64,000 nucleotides of DNA from Lysobacter enzymogenes. GTDB lineage: Bacteria > Pseudomonadota > Gammaproteobacteria > Xanthomonadales > Xanthomonadaceae. The notes below the pieces were generated by a model. It made no database searches. It saw nothing but the letters and a program-made list of their open reading frames with translations, and was not told the origin of the DNA. The stretch is taken from positions 1-64,000 of the forward strand of contig NZ_FNOG01000002.1 in NCBI RefSeq assembly GCF_900106525.1. Reading direction: 5' to 3'. Of this stretch, positions 54,863 through 63,668 are shown one piece after another (position 1 is the first letter of the stretch; the number at the start of each line of letters is the position of its first letter). Made by a program: the position numbers and the translations under genes.

Positions 54863-55507
54863 TCAGCGATGCGCGTCGGGCTTGAGTTCGGTCTTGCTCA
54901 GGAAACCGTCGCGGTTCTCGTCGAGGAAGGCGAACTGCGAGGCCAGCCGCGGCATCTTTTCCTGCACTTCGATCTTGCTCAGCTTGCCGTCGTGGTTGAG
55001 GTCGGCTTCGGCGAACTTGGCGTCGAAGCGCTGGGCCCGCTCGGCTTCCCACTTCGGCCGTTCGCGCTGCATGTAGGCGCGCAGCTCGCTGCGCACGATG
55101 TAGCCGTCCTTGTTCGTATCGATCTGGGCGAAGTTCTGCGCCAGCCGCGGCGACTTGGCCGCCTCGGCCTGGCTGATTCGGCCATCGCCGTCGGTGTCGA
55201 GCCGGGCCGCGCCGCCGTGGCGTCCGCCGTGCTCGCGGCCGCCGCGGCGCTGCGGGCGCTCGCTGGCGTCGAGCTTGCCGTCGTGGTTCTTGTCGAGCTC
55301 GTCGAAGCGCTCGGCCAGGCGCGGGAACTTGGCGGCTTCCTCACGCGAGATCACGCCGTCGCCGTTGGCGTCGATCTTCGCGCGCGGACGCTGCTGCCCG
55401 CCGGCGCCGGAACCGGCGTCCTGCGGCGCGGCGAACACGGCGGTCGCCGCGCCGGCGAACATGGCGGCCGCGGTGATCGCGGCCAGGTAAAGGGGGAAAC
55501 GGGTCAT
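54863..55507 (-). CDS. Exported EF-hand protein with six calcium loops
   Basis: A 214-residue protein with a signal peptide ([20 protein letters not shown]). Six EF-hand-type loops follow in three pairs: [60 protein letters not shown] and [12 protein letters not shown]. All keep the acidic positions 1, 3, 5 and 12, so calcium binding is likely in all six. Probably a periplasmic or secreted calcium sensor or buffer. Start ATG 55507; no partner gene. Confidence 0.87.
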   Translation of the reverse strand: MTRFPLYLAAITAAAMFAGAATAVFAAPQDAGSGAGGQQRPRAKIDANGDGVISREEAAKFPRLAERFDELDKNHDGKLDASERPQRRGGREHGGRHGGAARLDTDGDGRISQAEAAKSPRLAQNFAQIDTNKDGYIVRSELRAYMQRERPKWEAERAQRFDAKFAEADLNHDGKLSKIEVQEKMPRLASQFAFLDENRDGFLSKTELKPDAHR

Positions 55508-55700
55508 CGTCGACTCCTGCAGCAGGCGCCACCGCGGCGCCGATGACCGGATCAACGCCCGGGCCGCGTGGCGGTTGACAAGGGCCGCGCCGATCCGGGC
55601 CCGCCACCCGCACCGTTCAGCGCCACACCCGCGCCGCGCGGCTGCGCAAACCGGGAGCCACTGCATGCGCAACTCACCGACCCGGCGCTATGCTGAGCGC

Positions 55701-56435
55701 ATGGGCACGCAACCGCAGCCGGACAGCGACGACCTCCGCCTGTTCCACACCGGCGAGCACGCCTGCGGCTACTGGCCCGAACGCGTCGCCCGCGACCTGG
55801 TGCTCGACCCGCGCGATCCGCGCCTGCGCGACTGGTATCCGCACGCGCTGGGCTGGGGCTTCCGCCGCTCCGGCGACATCGTCTACCGCCCGCATTGCAG
55901 CGGCTGCCGCGCCTGCGTGGCGGTGCGCATTCCGGTCGACCGCTTCCAGCCCGACCGCAGCCAGCGCCGTTGCCTGGCGCGCAACGCGCAGGTGGAGATG
56001 CGCGTGCACCGCGCCGAGCGCACGCCCGAGCAACTGGCGCTGTACAAGCGCTATCTCGCCTCGCGCCACGCCGGCGGCGGCATGGACGGCCACGGCGCGA
56101 TCGAGTTCGACCAGTTCCTGATCGGCAGCTGGAGCGAGAACCGCTTCCTGGAACTGCGCGAGGCCGGCCACGGCCGCCTGCTCGCGGTCGCGGTGACCGA
56201 CGTGGTCGAGGACGCGCTGTCGGCGGTCTACACCTTCTACGACCCCGACCTCGCCGACCGCAGCCTGGGCACGCTGGCGATCCTGCGCCAGATCGAATGG
56301 GCGCGGCGCGAACGCCGCCGCCACCTCTACCTCGGCTACTGGATCGCCGGCCATCCGAAGATGGACTACAAGCGCCGGTTCCGACCGTTGGAGGCATTCG
56401 ATGGTCGCGATTGGCGGGTTTTTACACATTCGTAA
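55701..56435 (+). CDS. bpt: Aspartate/glutamate leucyltransferase (Bpt, ATE family)
   Basis: N-end-rule enzyme that attaches Leu from tRNA to N-terminal Asp or Glu, marking proteins for ClpAP. The Cys motifs of the ATE N-terminal domain are present ([20 protein letters not shown]), and the C-terminal GNAT-like domain has [20 protein letters not shown] and [20 protein letters not shown] with PLEAF. 244 residues, usual for Bpt. ATG 55701 precedes [19 protein letters not shown]. An in-frame ATG at 55665 is possible. Confidence 0.92.
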   Translation: MGTQPQPDSDDLRLFHTGEHACGYWPERVARDLVLDPRDPRLRDWYPHALGWGFRRSGDIVYRPHCSGCRACVAVRIPVDRFQPDRSQRRCLARNAQVEMRVHRAERTPEQLALYKRYLASRHAGGGMDGHGAIEFDQFLIGSWSENRFLELREAGHGRLLAVAVTDVVEDALSAVYTFYDPDLADRSLGTLAILRQIEWARRERRRHLYLGYWIAGHPKMDYKRRFRPLEAFDGRDWRVFTHS

Positions 56436-56560
56436 CACGCCTCTCGTTCAGGTCGTGTATCTCGTAGCCGCGTCGTGATCACGACGCGCGGGATGGCGCC
56501 ACTCGCTGGCCTGGCAATGGAGCCGCCACCCTCATCACTTATCGCCACATGGAGTCCGCA

Positions 56561-57010
56561 ATGAAATTGAAGGTCCTGTTCCTGGCCGCCGCCGTCACCC
56601 TGGCGCTGGCCGCGTGCAACAAGCCCGCCGACAAGCCGGCCGATGCCGCGCCGGCCGACGCCGCCGCCCCGGCCGCTGCCCCGGCGGGCGACGCTGCCGC
56701 CCCGGCCGCGACCCCGGCTCCGACCGATGCCCCGGCCGCTCCGACCGACGCCGCTGCCCCGGCCGCCGCGCCGACCGCCAGCGTCGGCGTGCCCGAGTGC
56801 GACGACTACCTGACCAAGGTCCGCGCCTGCCTCAGCGACAAGGTTCCGGCCGAACAGCGCGCCGGCCTGCAGGCCGCGCTCGACCAGAGCCAGAACGCCT
56901 GGGCGCAGATGGCCGCCACCCCGCAGGGCAAGACCGCCCTGGCCGGCGCCTGCAAGACCGCGCTGGAGCAGAGCAAGGCGCAGTACTCGGCGATGGGCTG
57001 CACGCTGTAA
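56561..57010 (+). CDS. Ala/Pro-rich lipoprotein with helical C-terminal domain
   Basis: A 149-residue outer-membrane-type lipoprotein: lipobox LAAC (AVTLALAACNKPADK), then a 55-residue Ala/Pro/Asp tether of repeated AAPA-like units, then a compact C-terminal domain with four cysteines (PECDDYLTKVRACLSDKVP, LAGACKTALEQSKAQYSAMG, C). The tether suggests anchoring across the periplasm. ATG 56561 has GGAG 6 nt upstream; ATG 56549 is a longer alternative. Function unknown. Confidence 0.8.
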   Translation: MKLKVLFLAAAVTLALAACNKPADKPADAAPADAAAPAAAPAGDAAAPAATPAPTDAPAAPTDAAAPAAAPTASVGVPECDDYLTKVRACLSDKVPAEQRAGLQAALDQSQNAWAQMAATPQGKTALAGACKTALEQSKAQYSAMGCTL

Positions 57011-57030
57011 TCAGCAACGCCTGTTCCACG

Positions 57031-57064
57031 ACGACGCCCCGGCTTGCCCGGGGCGTCGTTTTTT
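57031..57064 (+). terminator. Strong rho-independent terminator
   Basis: Stem ACGACGCCCCGG / CCGGGGCGTCGT with a short loop and TTTTTT after it, 21 nt past the lipoprotein stop. Confidence 0.92.
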
Positions 57065-57204
57065 GCGGAGCCGGCCATCGCGGCGGCCATGCAAGACCGC
57101 AGGCGGCGCCGGCAATGGCCGCTGCCGGCCGTGCCGCTGCCCGCCCCCGATCCGGCCCGAAACCGTAACCATCCCGCCGCCCGCCCCATGCGATCATCGC
57201 GCGC

Positions 57205-58440
57205 ATGTCCAGACTCCTCCTCCCCTGCGCCGCGCTCGCCGCGGCCCTGCTCGCGGCCTGCACGCAAGTGAACGTCCACGGCGACCCCAAGGCTTACGTC
57301 CGCGCCCAGAGCGAGGCCGCCGCGCCCGCGCGCCTGCGCGTGGCCACCTACAACACCTCGCTCTACGACGAGACCGACGGCGGCCTGATCCGCCGTTTCG
57401 AAGCCGGCGACGACAACGCGCGCAAGATCGCCGCGGTGCTGCAGCGCGTGCGCCCGGACCTGGTCCTGCTCAACGAATTCGACTACGACCCGCAACAACG
57501 CGCGGCCGACCTGTTCCAGCGCAACTATCTCGAAGTCGCCCAGCCCGGCGGCGGCGAAGCGCTGCGCTATCCCTACCGCTACCTCGCCCCGGTCAACACC
57601 GGCGTGCCCAGCGGCCTGGACCTGGATGGCGACGGCAAGGCCGGCGACGCCGCGCGCAACGACCGCGCGCGCGGCAACGACGCCTGGGGCTACGGCCTGC
57701 ACCCGGGCCAGTACGGCATGCTGGTGCTGTCGAAGTACCCCATCGACACCGCCGCCGTGCGCAGCTTCCAGACCTTCAAGTGGTCGCACCTGCCCAACGC
57801 GCGGCAACCGCGCGACCCGGCCACCGGCAAGCCGTGGTACTCGGCGGCGGTGTGGCCGCAGCTGCGCCTGTCGTCGAAATCGCACTGGGACGTGCCGGTG
57901 AAAACGCCGCTGGGCGTGCTGCACTTCCTCGCCGCGCATCCGACCCCGCCGGTGTTCGACGGCCCGGAAGACCGCAACGGCGCGCGCAATCACGATGAAA
58001 TCGCGCTGTGGGCGCGCTACCTCGACGGCGGCAAGCCGGCCTGGCTGTGCGACGACCAGGGCCGCTGCGGCGGCCTGGCCCAGGATGCGCGCTTCGTCAT
58101 CGTCGGCGACATGAACGCCGACCCGGTCGACGGCGACGGCGTGCCCGGCTCGATCAAGCAATTGCTCGACCACCCGCGCGTAGACGCCAGCCACATCCCG
58201 CACAGCGAAGGCGCGCGCGAACGCGCGCAAGGCTACGGCTTCGCGCGCAAGGGCGACATCGCCACCCACACCGGCGACTTCGGCCCCAAGGCCGGCACCC
58301 TGCGCCTGGACTACGTACTGCCCTCGCGCGGCTGGAAGGTCGAGGACACCGGCGTGTTCTGGCCGAAGGCGGGGACGGAAGAATCGAAGATCTCCGAGGC
58401 CAGCGACCATCATTTGGTGTGGGTGGATTTGGCCCAGTGA
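57205..58440 (+). CDS. Endonuclease/exonuclease/phosphatase (EEP)-family lipoprotein
   Basis: A 411-residue secreted hydrolase-like lipoprotein. Lipobox LAAC (ALAAALLAACTQVNV), then the DNase I-like core: LRVATYNTSLYDE, PDLVLLNEFDYDP (metal Glu), LHFLAAHPTPPVFDGPED (catalytic His), FVIVGDMNADPVDGDGVPGS and RLDYVLPSR with the terminal SDHHLVWVDL. All catalytic elements are present, so it is probably an active phosphoesterase or nuclease acting outside the cytoplasm. Substrate unknown. Confidence 0.87.
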   Translation: MSRLLLPCAALAAALLAACTQVNVHGDPKAYVRAQSEAAAPARLRVATYNTSLYDETDGGLIRRFEAGDDNARKIAAVLQRVRPDLVLLNEFDYDPQQRAADLFQRNYLEVAQPGGGEALRYPYRYLAPVNTGVPSGLDLDGDGKAGDAARNDRARGNDAWGYGLHPGQYGMLVLSKYPIDTAAVRSFQTFKWSHLPNARQPRDPATGKPWYSAAVWPQLRLSSKSHWDVPVKTPLGVLHFLAAHPTPPVFDGPEDRNGARNHDEIALWARYLDGGKPAWLCDDQGRCGGLAQDARFVIVGDMNADPVDGDGVPGSIKQLLDHPRVDASHIPHSEGARERAQGYGFARKGDIATHTGDFGPKAGTLRLDYVLPSRGWKVEDTGVFWPKAGTEESKISEASDHHLVWVDLAQ

Positions 58441-58533
58441 GTCGCCGCGCAGCGGTGGGCGCCGTTCGGCTGCGACCCTCGTCGCCGCCGAACGGCGCGC
58501 ATGCGCTGCCGAATCTTTTCGCTCGGTTACTCG

Positions 58534-59442
58534 CTAGTGCATCAAGCCGGATTCACGCAATGCCGTCAGCAGCGCTTGCGGTGGGCCGGACCGGCTCCAG
58601 CCCACGCTTTTGCCGACCAACTTGTCTGCCTTGAAAAAGAAAAAAGTCGGTTGCCTTGTGAAATCCACGTCCTTCCAGGCCGAATGATTGAAGGCGATAC
58701 GGATCGGGCTATTCGGGAAATCCGCGTTCCATCGCTTCACCTCAACAGGATCGAAAGTCCGGTCCGCCGGCGTAAGCCATAACGCGCCGCCCCGCCGAAA
58801 AGCCTCGCGAAGACCAGCATCGCCGGCAATGCCTCGAGCGGCATCGCGGGCGGCATGGCAACCGGAAACGATGAGGATCTGCACTTCGTCGCCGGGCGCA
58901 CTCGCATTGCGAAGCATGAGCTTGTCGCCGGAGTACTCGAAGTAGCCCGGACGCGCAGGGTCGAAGCCCTCGGCGGTATCGAATGTCGGAACGGTCCGAC
59001 CCCGCAGGGCCGAACTCGTCCGGGCGAGATCTCTGGCCTCATCGAACCTACGCGCGGCGATCAATGCATCGTAAAGATTCTGATCGTTCGACTCGGATTC
59101 GCCACCCGCAGATTGAAGCAGACCGCGCGCGCGGATCATATCTTCGATATAGCGGGGATTGTCTTCGACTCTGAAGTACATCGTGTAGCTGGCCATCATA
59201 TTCGCCGCATCGAACAAAGCCTGCGAATCCTCGCGCGAAATTCCTTGCTGGCGCGCAACCGGACCGAAATGCAAAGCGTATTCCACATTCAGCCTATCGG
59301 TCTTCTCGGCCGTCGACAGTTCGGGCTGGCGACTGAGCGCCAACATGACGGACCGGTAACGCTCGCTCAGCGAACCAGCCCTTGATGGAGCGGCCGCAAC
59401 CACAAGCGCTATGAACACGCTCGCAAGCCTTACAAGGGCCAT
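58534..59442 (-). CDS. Secreted orphan protein with possible thioredoxin-like C-terminal domain
   Basis: 302 residues, no firm family. Signal peptide (VRLASVFIALVVAAAPSRA), a helical N-terminal half (SVMLALSRQPELSTAEKTDR, FDAANMMASYTMYFRVEDN) and a C-terminal half that looks thioredoxin-like: VQILIVSGCHAARDAARGIA (Cys at the end of strand 1, no CxxC) and RQPTFFFFKADKLVGKSVGW (cis-Pro-like turn and last strands). ATG 59442 has CGGGAG 9 nt upstream. Base composition is lower in GC than the flanks. Lies 59 nt downstream of another secreted orphan. Confidence 0.7.
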   Translation of the reverse strand: MALVRLASVFIALVVAAAPSRAGSLSERYRSVMLALSRQPELSTAEKTDRLNVEYALHFGPVARQQGISREDSQALFDAANMMASYTMYFRVEDNPRYIEDMIRARGLLQSAGGESESNDQNLYDALIAARRFDEARDLARTSSALRGRTVPTFDTAEGFDPARPGYFEYSGDKLMLRNASAPGDEVQILIVSGCHAARDAARGIAGDAGLREAFRRGGALWLTPADRTFDPVEVKRWNADFPNSPIRIAFNHSAWKDVDFTRQPTFFFFKADKLVGKSVGWSRSGPPQALLTALRESGLMH

Positions 59443-59501
59443 GAAATCTCCCGATGAAAAGCGCCAGACCAACGGCCTGGCGCCCGAACGATATTGCTCA
59501 G

Positions 59502-60077
59502 TCACTTTCCGCAACTGCTCGCACAGATATCGCCAAAGCTGAAATTGCAAGAATACGTATCGCCGCCGTCGTTAGAGCAGACGTAATCCGTCTTCGTCTT
59601 GCCTCCGCCTGCCTCGCACATCGGAGAGTTCGGATCCTCACAAACATCGCTCATTGGGCTTACGGCCAGTCCTTGTCCGGCGGGAACGAACTGCAGCGTA
59701 GGAATATTCGCAACCGTTTCCTGAGCACCGAAAAGAGACAGCACCCGCGCGATCTCGTGTACCGTCAGATGCGGCGACAACCCCAGGTACGAATAGGAGC
59801 CGAGCCCTTTCGGCGTAAAAACGAGGCTGTCGATGAAATTCTGCAGAACAAGGGGAGGAAGCTTGTTCAGCGGGGAGTCGCTGTTGCGCGACATGTACTC
59901 AAGCAAAGCCGCCTTCGACGCAATATTTACGTCGCCCTCGCGAACCTGCGCTTGACTCCATTGACCATCAGAGCCGCCACTGGCGATGTCGCGAGGAGCC
60001 GAAACCGCCGAAGTCGAAGTCACAAAAACGCAGCAAGCGAACACAATCCGTCCGTACCTCGAAAACCCGATCCGCAT
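59502..60077 (-). CDS. Secreted orphan protein with Cys-rich C-terminus
   Basis: 191 residues, not recognised. Signal peptide (YGRIVFACCVFVTSTSAVSA), a central domain (ALLEYMSRNSDSPLNKLPPL, GLSPHLTVHEIARVLSLFG) and a C-terminal 50-residue tail with six cysteines: SDVCEDPNSPMCEAG, DYVCSNDGGDTYSCNFSFG and DICASSCGK. The tail is Gly/Ser/Asp-rich and disulfide-ready. Codon use is less GC-biased than elsewhere in the window. First gene of the pair with 58534-59442; the thioredoxin-like partner downstream could help fold it (inference). Confidence 0.7.
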   Translation of the reverse strand: MRIGFSRYGRIVFACCVFVTSTSAVSAPRDIASGGSDGQWSQAQVREGDVNIASKAALLEYMSRNSDSPLNKLPPLVLQNFIDSLVFTPKGLGSYSYLGLSPHLTVHEIARVLSLFGAQETVANIPTLQFVPAGQGLAVSPMSDVCEDPNSPMCEAGGGKTKTDYVCSNDGGDTYSCNFSFGDICASSCGK

Positions 60078-60498
60078 GAAGCCTCCCTTGTTGGCAGTTG
60101 CAGCGCTTTTCAGTTAGCTGCCGCGCGAAGACGCGCCACTGATCCTCTGCCAACGACCGAAACCTGTAAATATTCGGGTTACTTTGCATTCGCGGAAAAT
60201 GCAAATCAGCATCACACAAGCGAATAGAAACGGGGCAGCGCAAGAACTTCAACCTGGCATCCGAGCGACTCCATAAAGACGAAGCTCTCCACCTTCCCGA
60301 ACTCAATAGGAAAAACCCCGTCTCTCGATTCTTATCCCGCCTAAGTCGGAGAGGCATACAGTCAACATCTTTGATGCTGATTTATTCCACACATAACACC
60401 GACCGCCTTGCTACCAGGCCCAAAGGCGCGAGGTCCCGCTCACGAAACTTCGTGCCGCAGGCTCCGCGTACCGAGCGGCGCGCGCGAGCCTGTGCCGC
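60078..60498. other. Gene-free lower-GC stretch
   Basis: 420 nt upstream of the low-GC pair and downstream of the minus-strand orphan at 60499. The base composition is visibly more AT-rich (runs such as GGTTACTTTGCATTC, GATGCTGATTTATTCCAC). No gene is supported on either strand. The promoter of the 59502 gene should lie here. Confidence 0.5.
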
Positions 60499-60894
60499 TT
60501 ACTCCGGCTTGGCGTCGGTCGCGATCACCGGCGCGGGCGTCTGCGGCGCAGGCGGTTGCGCCGGTGCAGGTTCAGCGGACGCCGGCACGGACGCGCCAGC
60601 CGGTTTCGCCACGGCCCGCGCGATGCGCGGACCGAAACCGAACGAACCTTCGCCGTGCGCCGACACGATCATGCGCAGCATGTTGCCCGGCACCATCAGC
60701 TCCAAGGTCATCTCGCGGCCGTCGGCGTTGCGGCCTTCCAGGGTCATCTCGGTGAACGCGCCGCCGGTGTCGATCTCCTTGCACAGCACGTGCGGGCCGG
60801 CGGGGCCTTCCAGCAGGTAGGGACGAATGGCCTCGCCCAGCGCTTCCAGCGCTTGCGGGAAGAAGAACACGGCGTAGCCCTGGGTCTCGTTCAT
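60499..60894 (-). CDS. Hypothetical protein, 131 aa
   Basis: Not recognised. N-terminal MNETQGYAVFFFPQALEALG then EAIRPYLLEGPAGPHVLCKE, a central beta-rich part (FTEMTLEGRNADGREMTLEL, MLRMIVSAHGEGSFGFG) and an Ala/Pro-rich C-terminal tail (about 30 residues). No signal peptide. It lies 40 nt downstream of purT on the same strand, so it may be co-transcribed. Confidence 0.72.
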   Translation of the reverse strand: MNETQGYAVFFFPQALEALGEAIRPYLLEGPAGPHVLCKEIDTGGAFTEMTLEGRNADGREMTLELMVPGNMLRMIVSAHGEGSFGFGPRIARAVAKPAGASVPASAEPAPAQPPAPQTPAPVIATDAKPE

Positions 60895-60934
60895 CGTCGC
60901 TCCGGTGCGAAAGGTCGTACGGTTTGGACCGCGC

Positions 60935-62134
60935 TCAGCGCAATTCGATTTGCAGTTGCGCCGCGGCTTCGCGCGCCTTGGCGCGGGCTTCGTCGATGTC
61001 GCCGCCCAGGGCTAGGGTCACCGCGACGCGGCGATGGCCTTCCACGCGCGGCTTGCCGAACAGGCGCAACTGGGTGTCGATCTGTCCCAGCGCCGCGTCG
61101 ACGCCGGAGAACACCGGCACGCCGTGGCCCTGCGCCAGCACCGCGCAGGACGCGGCCGGGCCGTGCTCGCGGATGGTCGGGATCGGCAGGCCGAGGATCG
61201 CGCGCGCATGCAGGGCGAATTCGCTCAGGTCCTGCGAGATCAGCGTGACCAGGCCGGTGTCGTGCGGGCGCGGCGAGACTTCGCTGAACCACACCTCGTC
61301 GCCCTGGACGAACAGCTCCACGCCGAACACGCCGAAGCCGCCGAGGTCGTCGGTGATGGCGCGGGCGATGTCCTGCGCGCGCGCCAGCGCCACCGGGCTC
61401 ATCGGCTGCGGCTGCCAGCTCTCGCGGTAGTCGCCGTCGCGCTGCAGGTGGCCGATCGGCGCGCAGAAGGTGGTGCCGCCGGCGTGGCGCACGGTCAGCA
61501 GAGTGATCTCGTAATCGAAGTCGATGAAGCCTTCGACGATGACCCGGCCGGCGCCGGCGCGGCCGCCGGTCTGGGCGTAGTCCCAGGCCTTGTCGATGTC
61601 GGCTTCGCCGCGCACCAGGCTCTGGCCCTTGCCCGAGGACGACATCACCGGCTTGACCACGCACGGCAGGCCGATCTCGGCCACGGCGGCGCGGTAGTCC
61701 TCAAGGGTGTCGACGAAGCGGTACGGCGAGGTCGCCAGTTGCAAGGTCTCGGCGGCGAGGCGGCGGATGCCTTCGCGGTCCATGGTCAGGCGCGCGGCGC
61801 GCGCGGTCGGGATGACTCGCGTGTCGCTGCCGCTGCGGGCGAATTCGGCTTCCAGCTCGACCAGGGTCTGGGTGTGGATCGCCTCGATCTCCGGCACGAT
61901 CAGGTTCGGCCGCTCGGCCGCGATCAGCGCACGCACGGCCTGGCCGTCGAGCATGTCCAGCACGTGGCTGCGGTGCGCCACCTGCATCGCCGGCGCATCG
62001 GCGTAGCGGTCGGCGGCGATCACTTCCACGCCGAAGCGCTGCAGCTCGATCGCCACCTCCTTGCCCAATTCGCCCGAACCGAGCAGGAGCACGCGGTAAG
62101 CGTGCGGGGACAGCGGCGTGCCGAGCGTGGTCAT
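60935..62134 (-). CDS. purT: Formate-dependent phosphoribosylglycinamide formyltransferase
   Basis: Purine synthesis: converts GAR to FGAR using formate and ATP. ATP-grasp fold: [20 protein letters not shown] at the N-terminus, [20 protein letters not shown], the ATP-binding [40 protein letters not shown] and [20 protein letters not shown]. 399 residues, as in E. coli PurT (392). ATG 62134 is preceded by GAGG 10 nt away; a TTG at 62143 is the alternative. Confidence 0.95.
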   Translation of the reverse strand: MTTLGTPLSPHAYRVLLLGSGELGKEVAIELQRFGVEVIAADRYADAPAMQVAHRSHVLDMLDGQAVRALIAAERPNLIVPEIEAIHTQTLVELEAEFARSGSDTRVIPTARAARLTMDREGIRRLAAETLQLATSPYRFVDTLEDYRAAVAEIGLPCVVKPVMSSSGKGQSLVRGEADIDKAWDYAQTGGRAGAGRVIVEGFIDFDYEITLLTVRHAGGTTFCAPIGHLQRDGDYRESWQPQPMSPVALARAQDIARAITDDLGGFGVFGVELFVQGDEVWFSEVSPRPHDTGLVTLISQDLSEFALHARAILGLPIPTIREHGPAASCAVLAQGHGVPVFSGVDAALGQIDTQLRLFGKPRVEGHRRVAVTLALGGDIDEARAKAREAAAQLQIELR

Positions 62135-62247
62135 GGCGTGCAACCTCGAAAAACGGGGGGACGGAATGAGCCTAGTCTAACTTTCCGCGCCCGCCGCGGC
62201 CTTGCCGGGCTATGGCGGCGGCGGGCGCGCATGCGATGCTGTGGTCC

Positions 62248-63243
62248 ATGTCCCCCGCGTCCGAACGGCACGCCGAGCGTGCCGCCGCCCCTGCTGTCTC
62301 CGCTACGCCCGGCGCCGCGCGCCGCTGGCGTTGGCTGGCCGCCGGCGCGCTGGTCGCGGCCGCGCTGGCGGGCGGGTCGGCGCTGTGGCGCGTGCACCGC
62401 GCGCAGCCGCCGGCGCCGGGCAGCAGCGAGCTGGCCGGGATGCTGCTCGACCCGCAGTTGTCGGAAATCAGCGGCCTGGCCGCCTCGCGCCGGCACCCCG
62501 GCGTGCTGTGGATGCACGACGACGGCGGCAACCCCGAGCGCCTGTTCGCCGTGGCCGAGAACGGCGACCGCCTGGCCACCTTGCGCATCGAGGGCGCGAT
62601 CAAGACCGACTGGGAGGACATGGCCGCCTTCGAACTCGACGGCCGCCATTACCTGCTGATCGCCGACACCGGCGACAACGGCGGCCTGCGCCGCAGCCTG
62701 CAACTGCACATCATCGAAGAGCCCGAGCGGATCGAAAACGCGCGGCTCAAGCCGGCCTGGTCGATCGCCTTCCGCTGGCCCGACGGCGCGCGCGACTGCG
62801 AGGCGGTGGCGGTGGACGTGGCGCGCAAGCAGATCCTGCTGATCTCCAAGAAACGCCAGCCGCCGGAGCTGTTCGCGCTGCCGCTGATGCCGGCCGGCAA
62901 CGCGCTGCAGACCGCGACCAAGCTCGGCGCGCTGGCCGGCATTCCCGAGCCGGACGCGCAATTGCGCCAGTCCAATGCGTTCCGGGCCAAGATCCAGGGC
63001 CAGGTCACCGCCGCCGACGTCTCGCCCGACGGCCGCACCCTGGCGGTGATGACCTACCGCTACCTGCTGCTGTACCCGCGCCAGCCGCAACAGGACTGGG
63101 CCCAGGCCGTGGCCGCCGCGCCGCGGGTCAGCGAACTGCCGTGGCTGCCGCAGGCCGAAGCCCTGGGCTGGTCGGCCGACGGCCGCTTCCTGTACGCCAC
63201 CGGCGAGTTCATCCCCGCGCCGCTGTACCGCATCGCCCCGTAA
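62248..63243 (+). CDS. Membrane-anchored beta-propeller-like protein
   Basis: About 331 residues of unknown function. One N-terminal membrane segment (WLAAGALVAAALAGGSALW), then a periplasmic domain built from blades: LSEISGLAASRRHPGVLWMH, FAVAENGDRLATLRIEGAIK, DWEDMAAFELDGRHYLLIAD and TGDNGGLRRSLQLHIIEEPE, ending LGWSADGRFLYATGEFIPAP. The DWEDMA and DTGDN motifs are typical of esterase-like or integrin-like propellers. Start uncertain: ATG 62248 or ATG 62212. Confidence 0.78.
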   Translation: MSPASERHAERAAAPAVSATPGAARRWRWLAAGALVAAALAGGSALWRVHRAQPPAPGSSELAGMLLDPQLSEISGLAASRRHPGVLWMHDDGGNPERLFAVAENGDRLATLRIEGAIKTDWEDMAAFELDGRHYLLIADTGDNGGLRRSLQLHIIEEPERIENARLKPAWSIAFRWPDGARDCEAVAVDVARKQILLISKKRQPPELFALPLMPAGNALQTATKLGALAGIPEPDAQLRQSNAFRAKIQGQVTAADVSPDGRTLAVMTYRYLLLYPRQPQQDWAQAVAAAPRVSELPWLPQAEALGWSADGRFLYATGEFIPAPLYRIAP

Positions 63244-63275
63244 GCGGCGACCCCGCGCGCCAACCGGTTTACTTC

Positions 63276-63563
63276 CTGTAGGAGCGGCGCGAGCCGCGAC
63301 CACGACACCTCGCCTGCGCCGAAAGCCCCGACGCGAGCGGATACCCCGCAGTCGCGGCTCGCGCCGCTCCTACAGGGGCTTCGGCCACCGCGCGCGTCCT
63401 TGGCGATATCCATCTGAAACGACCCATTCGCCCTCACCGGATCGCCGCACAAGCCGGTTTCCCCCTGTAGGAGCGGCGCAAGCCGCGACCGCGACACCTC
63501 GCCTGCGCCGAAAGCCCCGACGCGAGCGGATACCCCGCGGTCGCGGCTCGCGCCGCTCCTACA
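63276..63563. repeat. Duplicated REP inverted pair (BIME-like cluster)
   Basis: Four REP units alternate in orientation: 63276-63303, 63349-63375 (inverse), 63465-63492 and 63538-63563 (inverse). The first pair with its spacer (CACCTCGCCTGCGCCGAAAG and on) is repeated almost unchanged in the second, 189 nt downstream, so the pair was copied as a block. The rest of 63244-63668 shows nothing else except a mild AT-rich stretch just ahead of the SPFH gene (TGATATCAATCTGATATCAC). Confidence 0.85.
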
Positions 63564-63668
63564 AGGGCTTCGGCCACCCCGCGGCAGGCCTTCGCCCGAC
63601 CAACGGCAGCTGACGGACTGATATCAATCTGATATCACTATTACCCAGAATCCCAAGGACGAGCCGCC

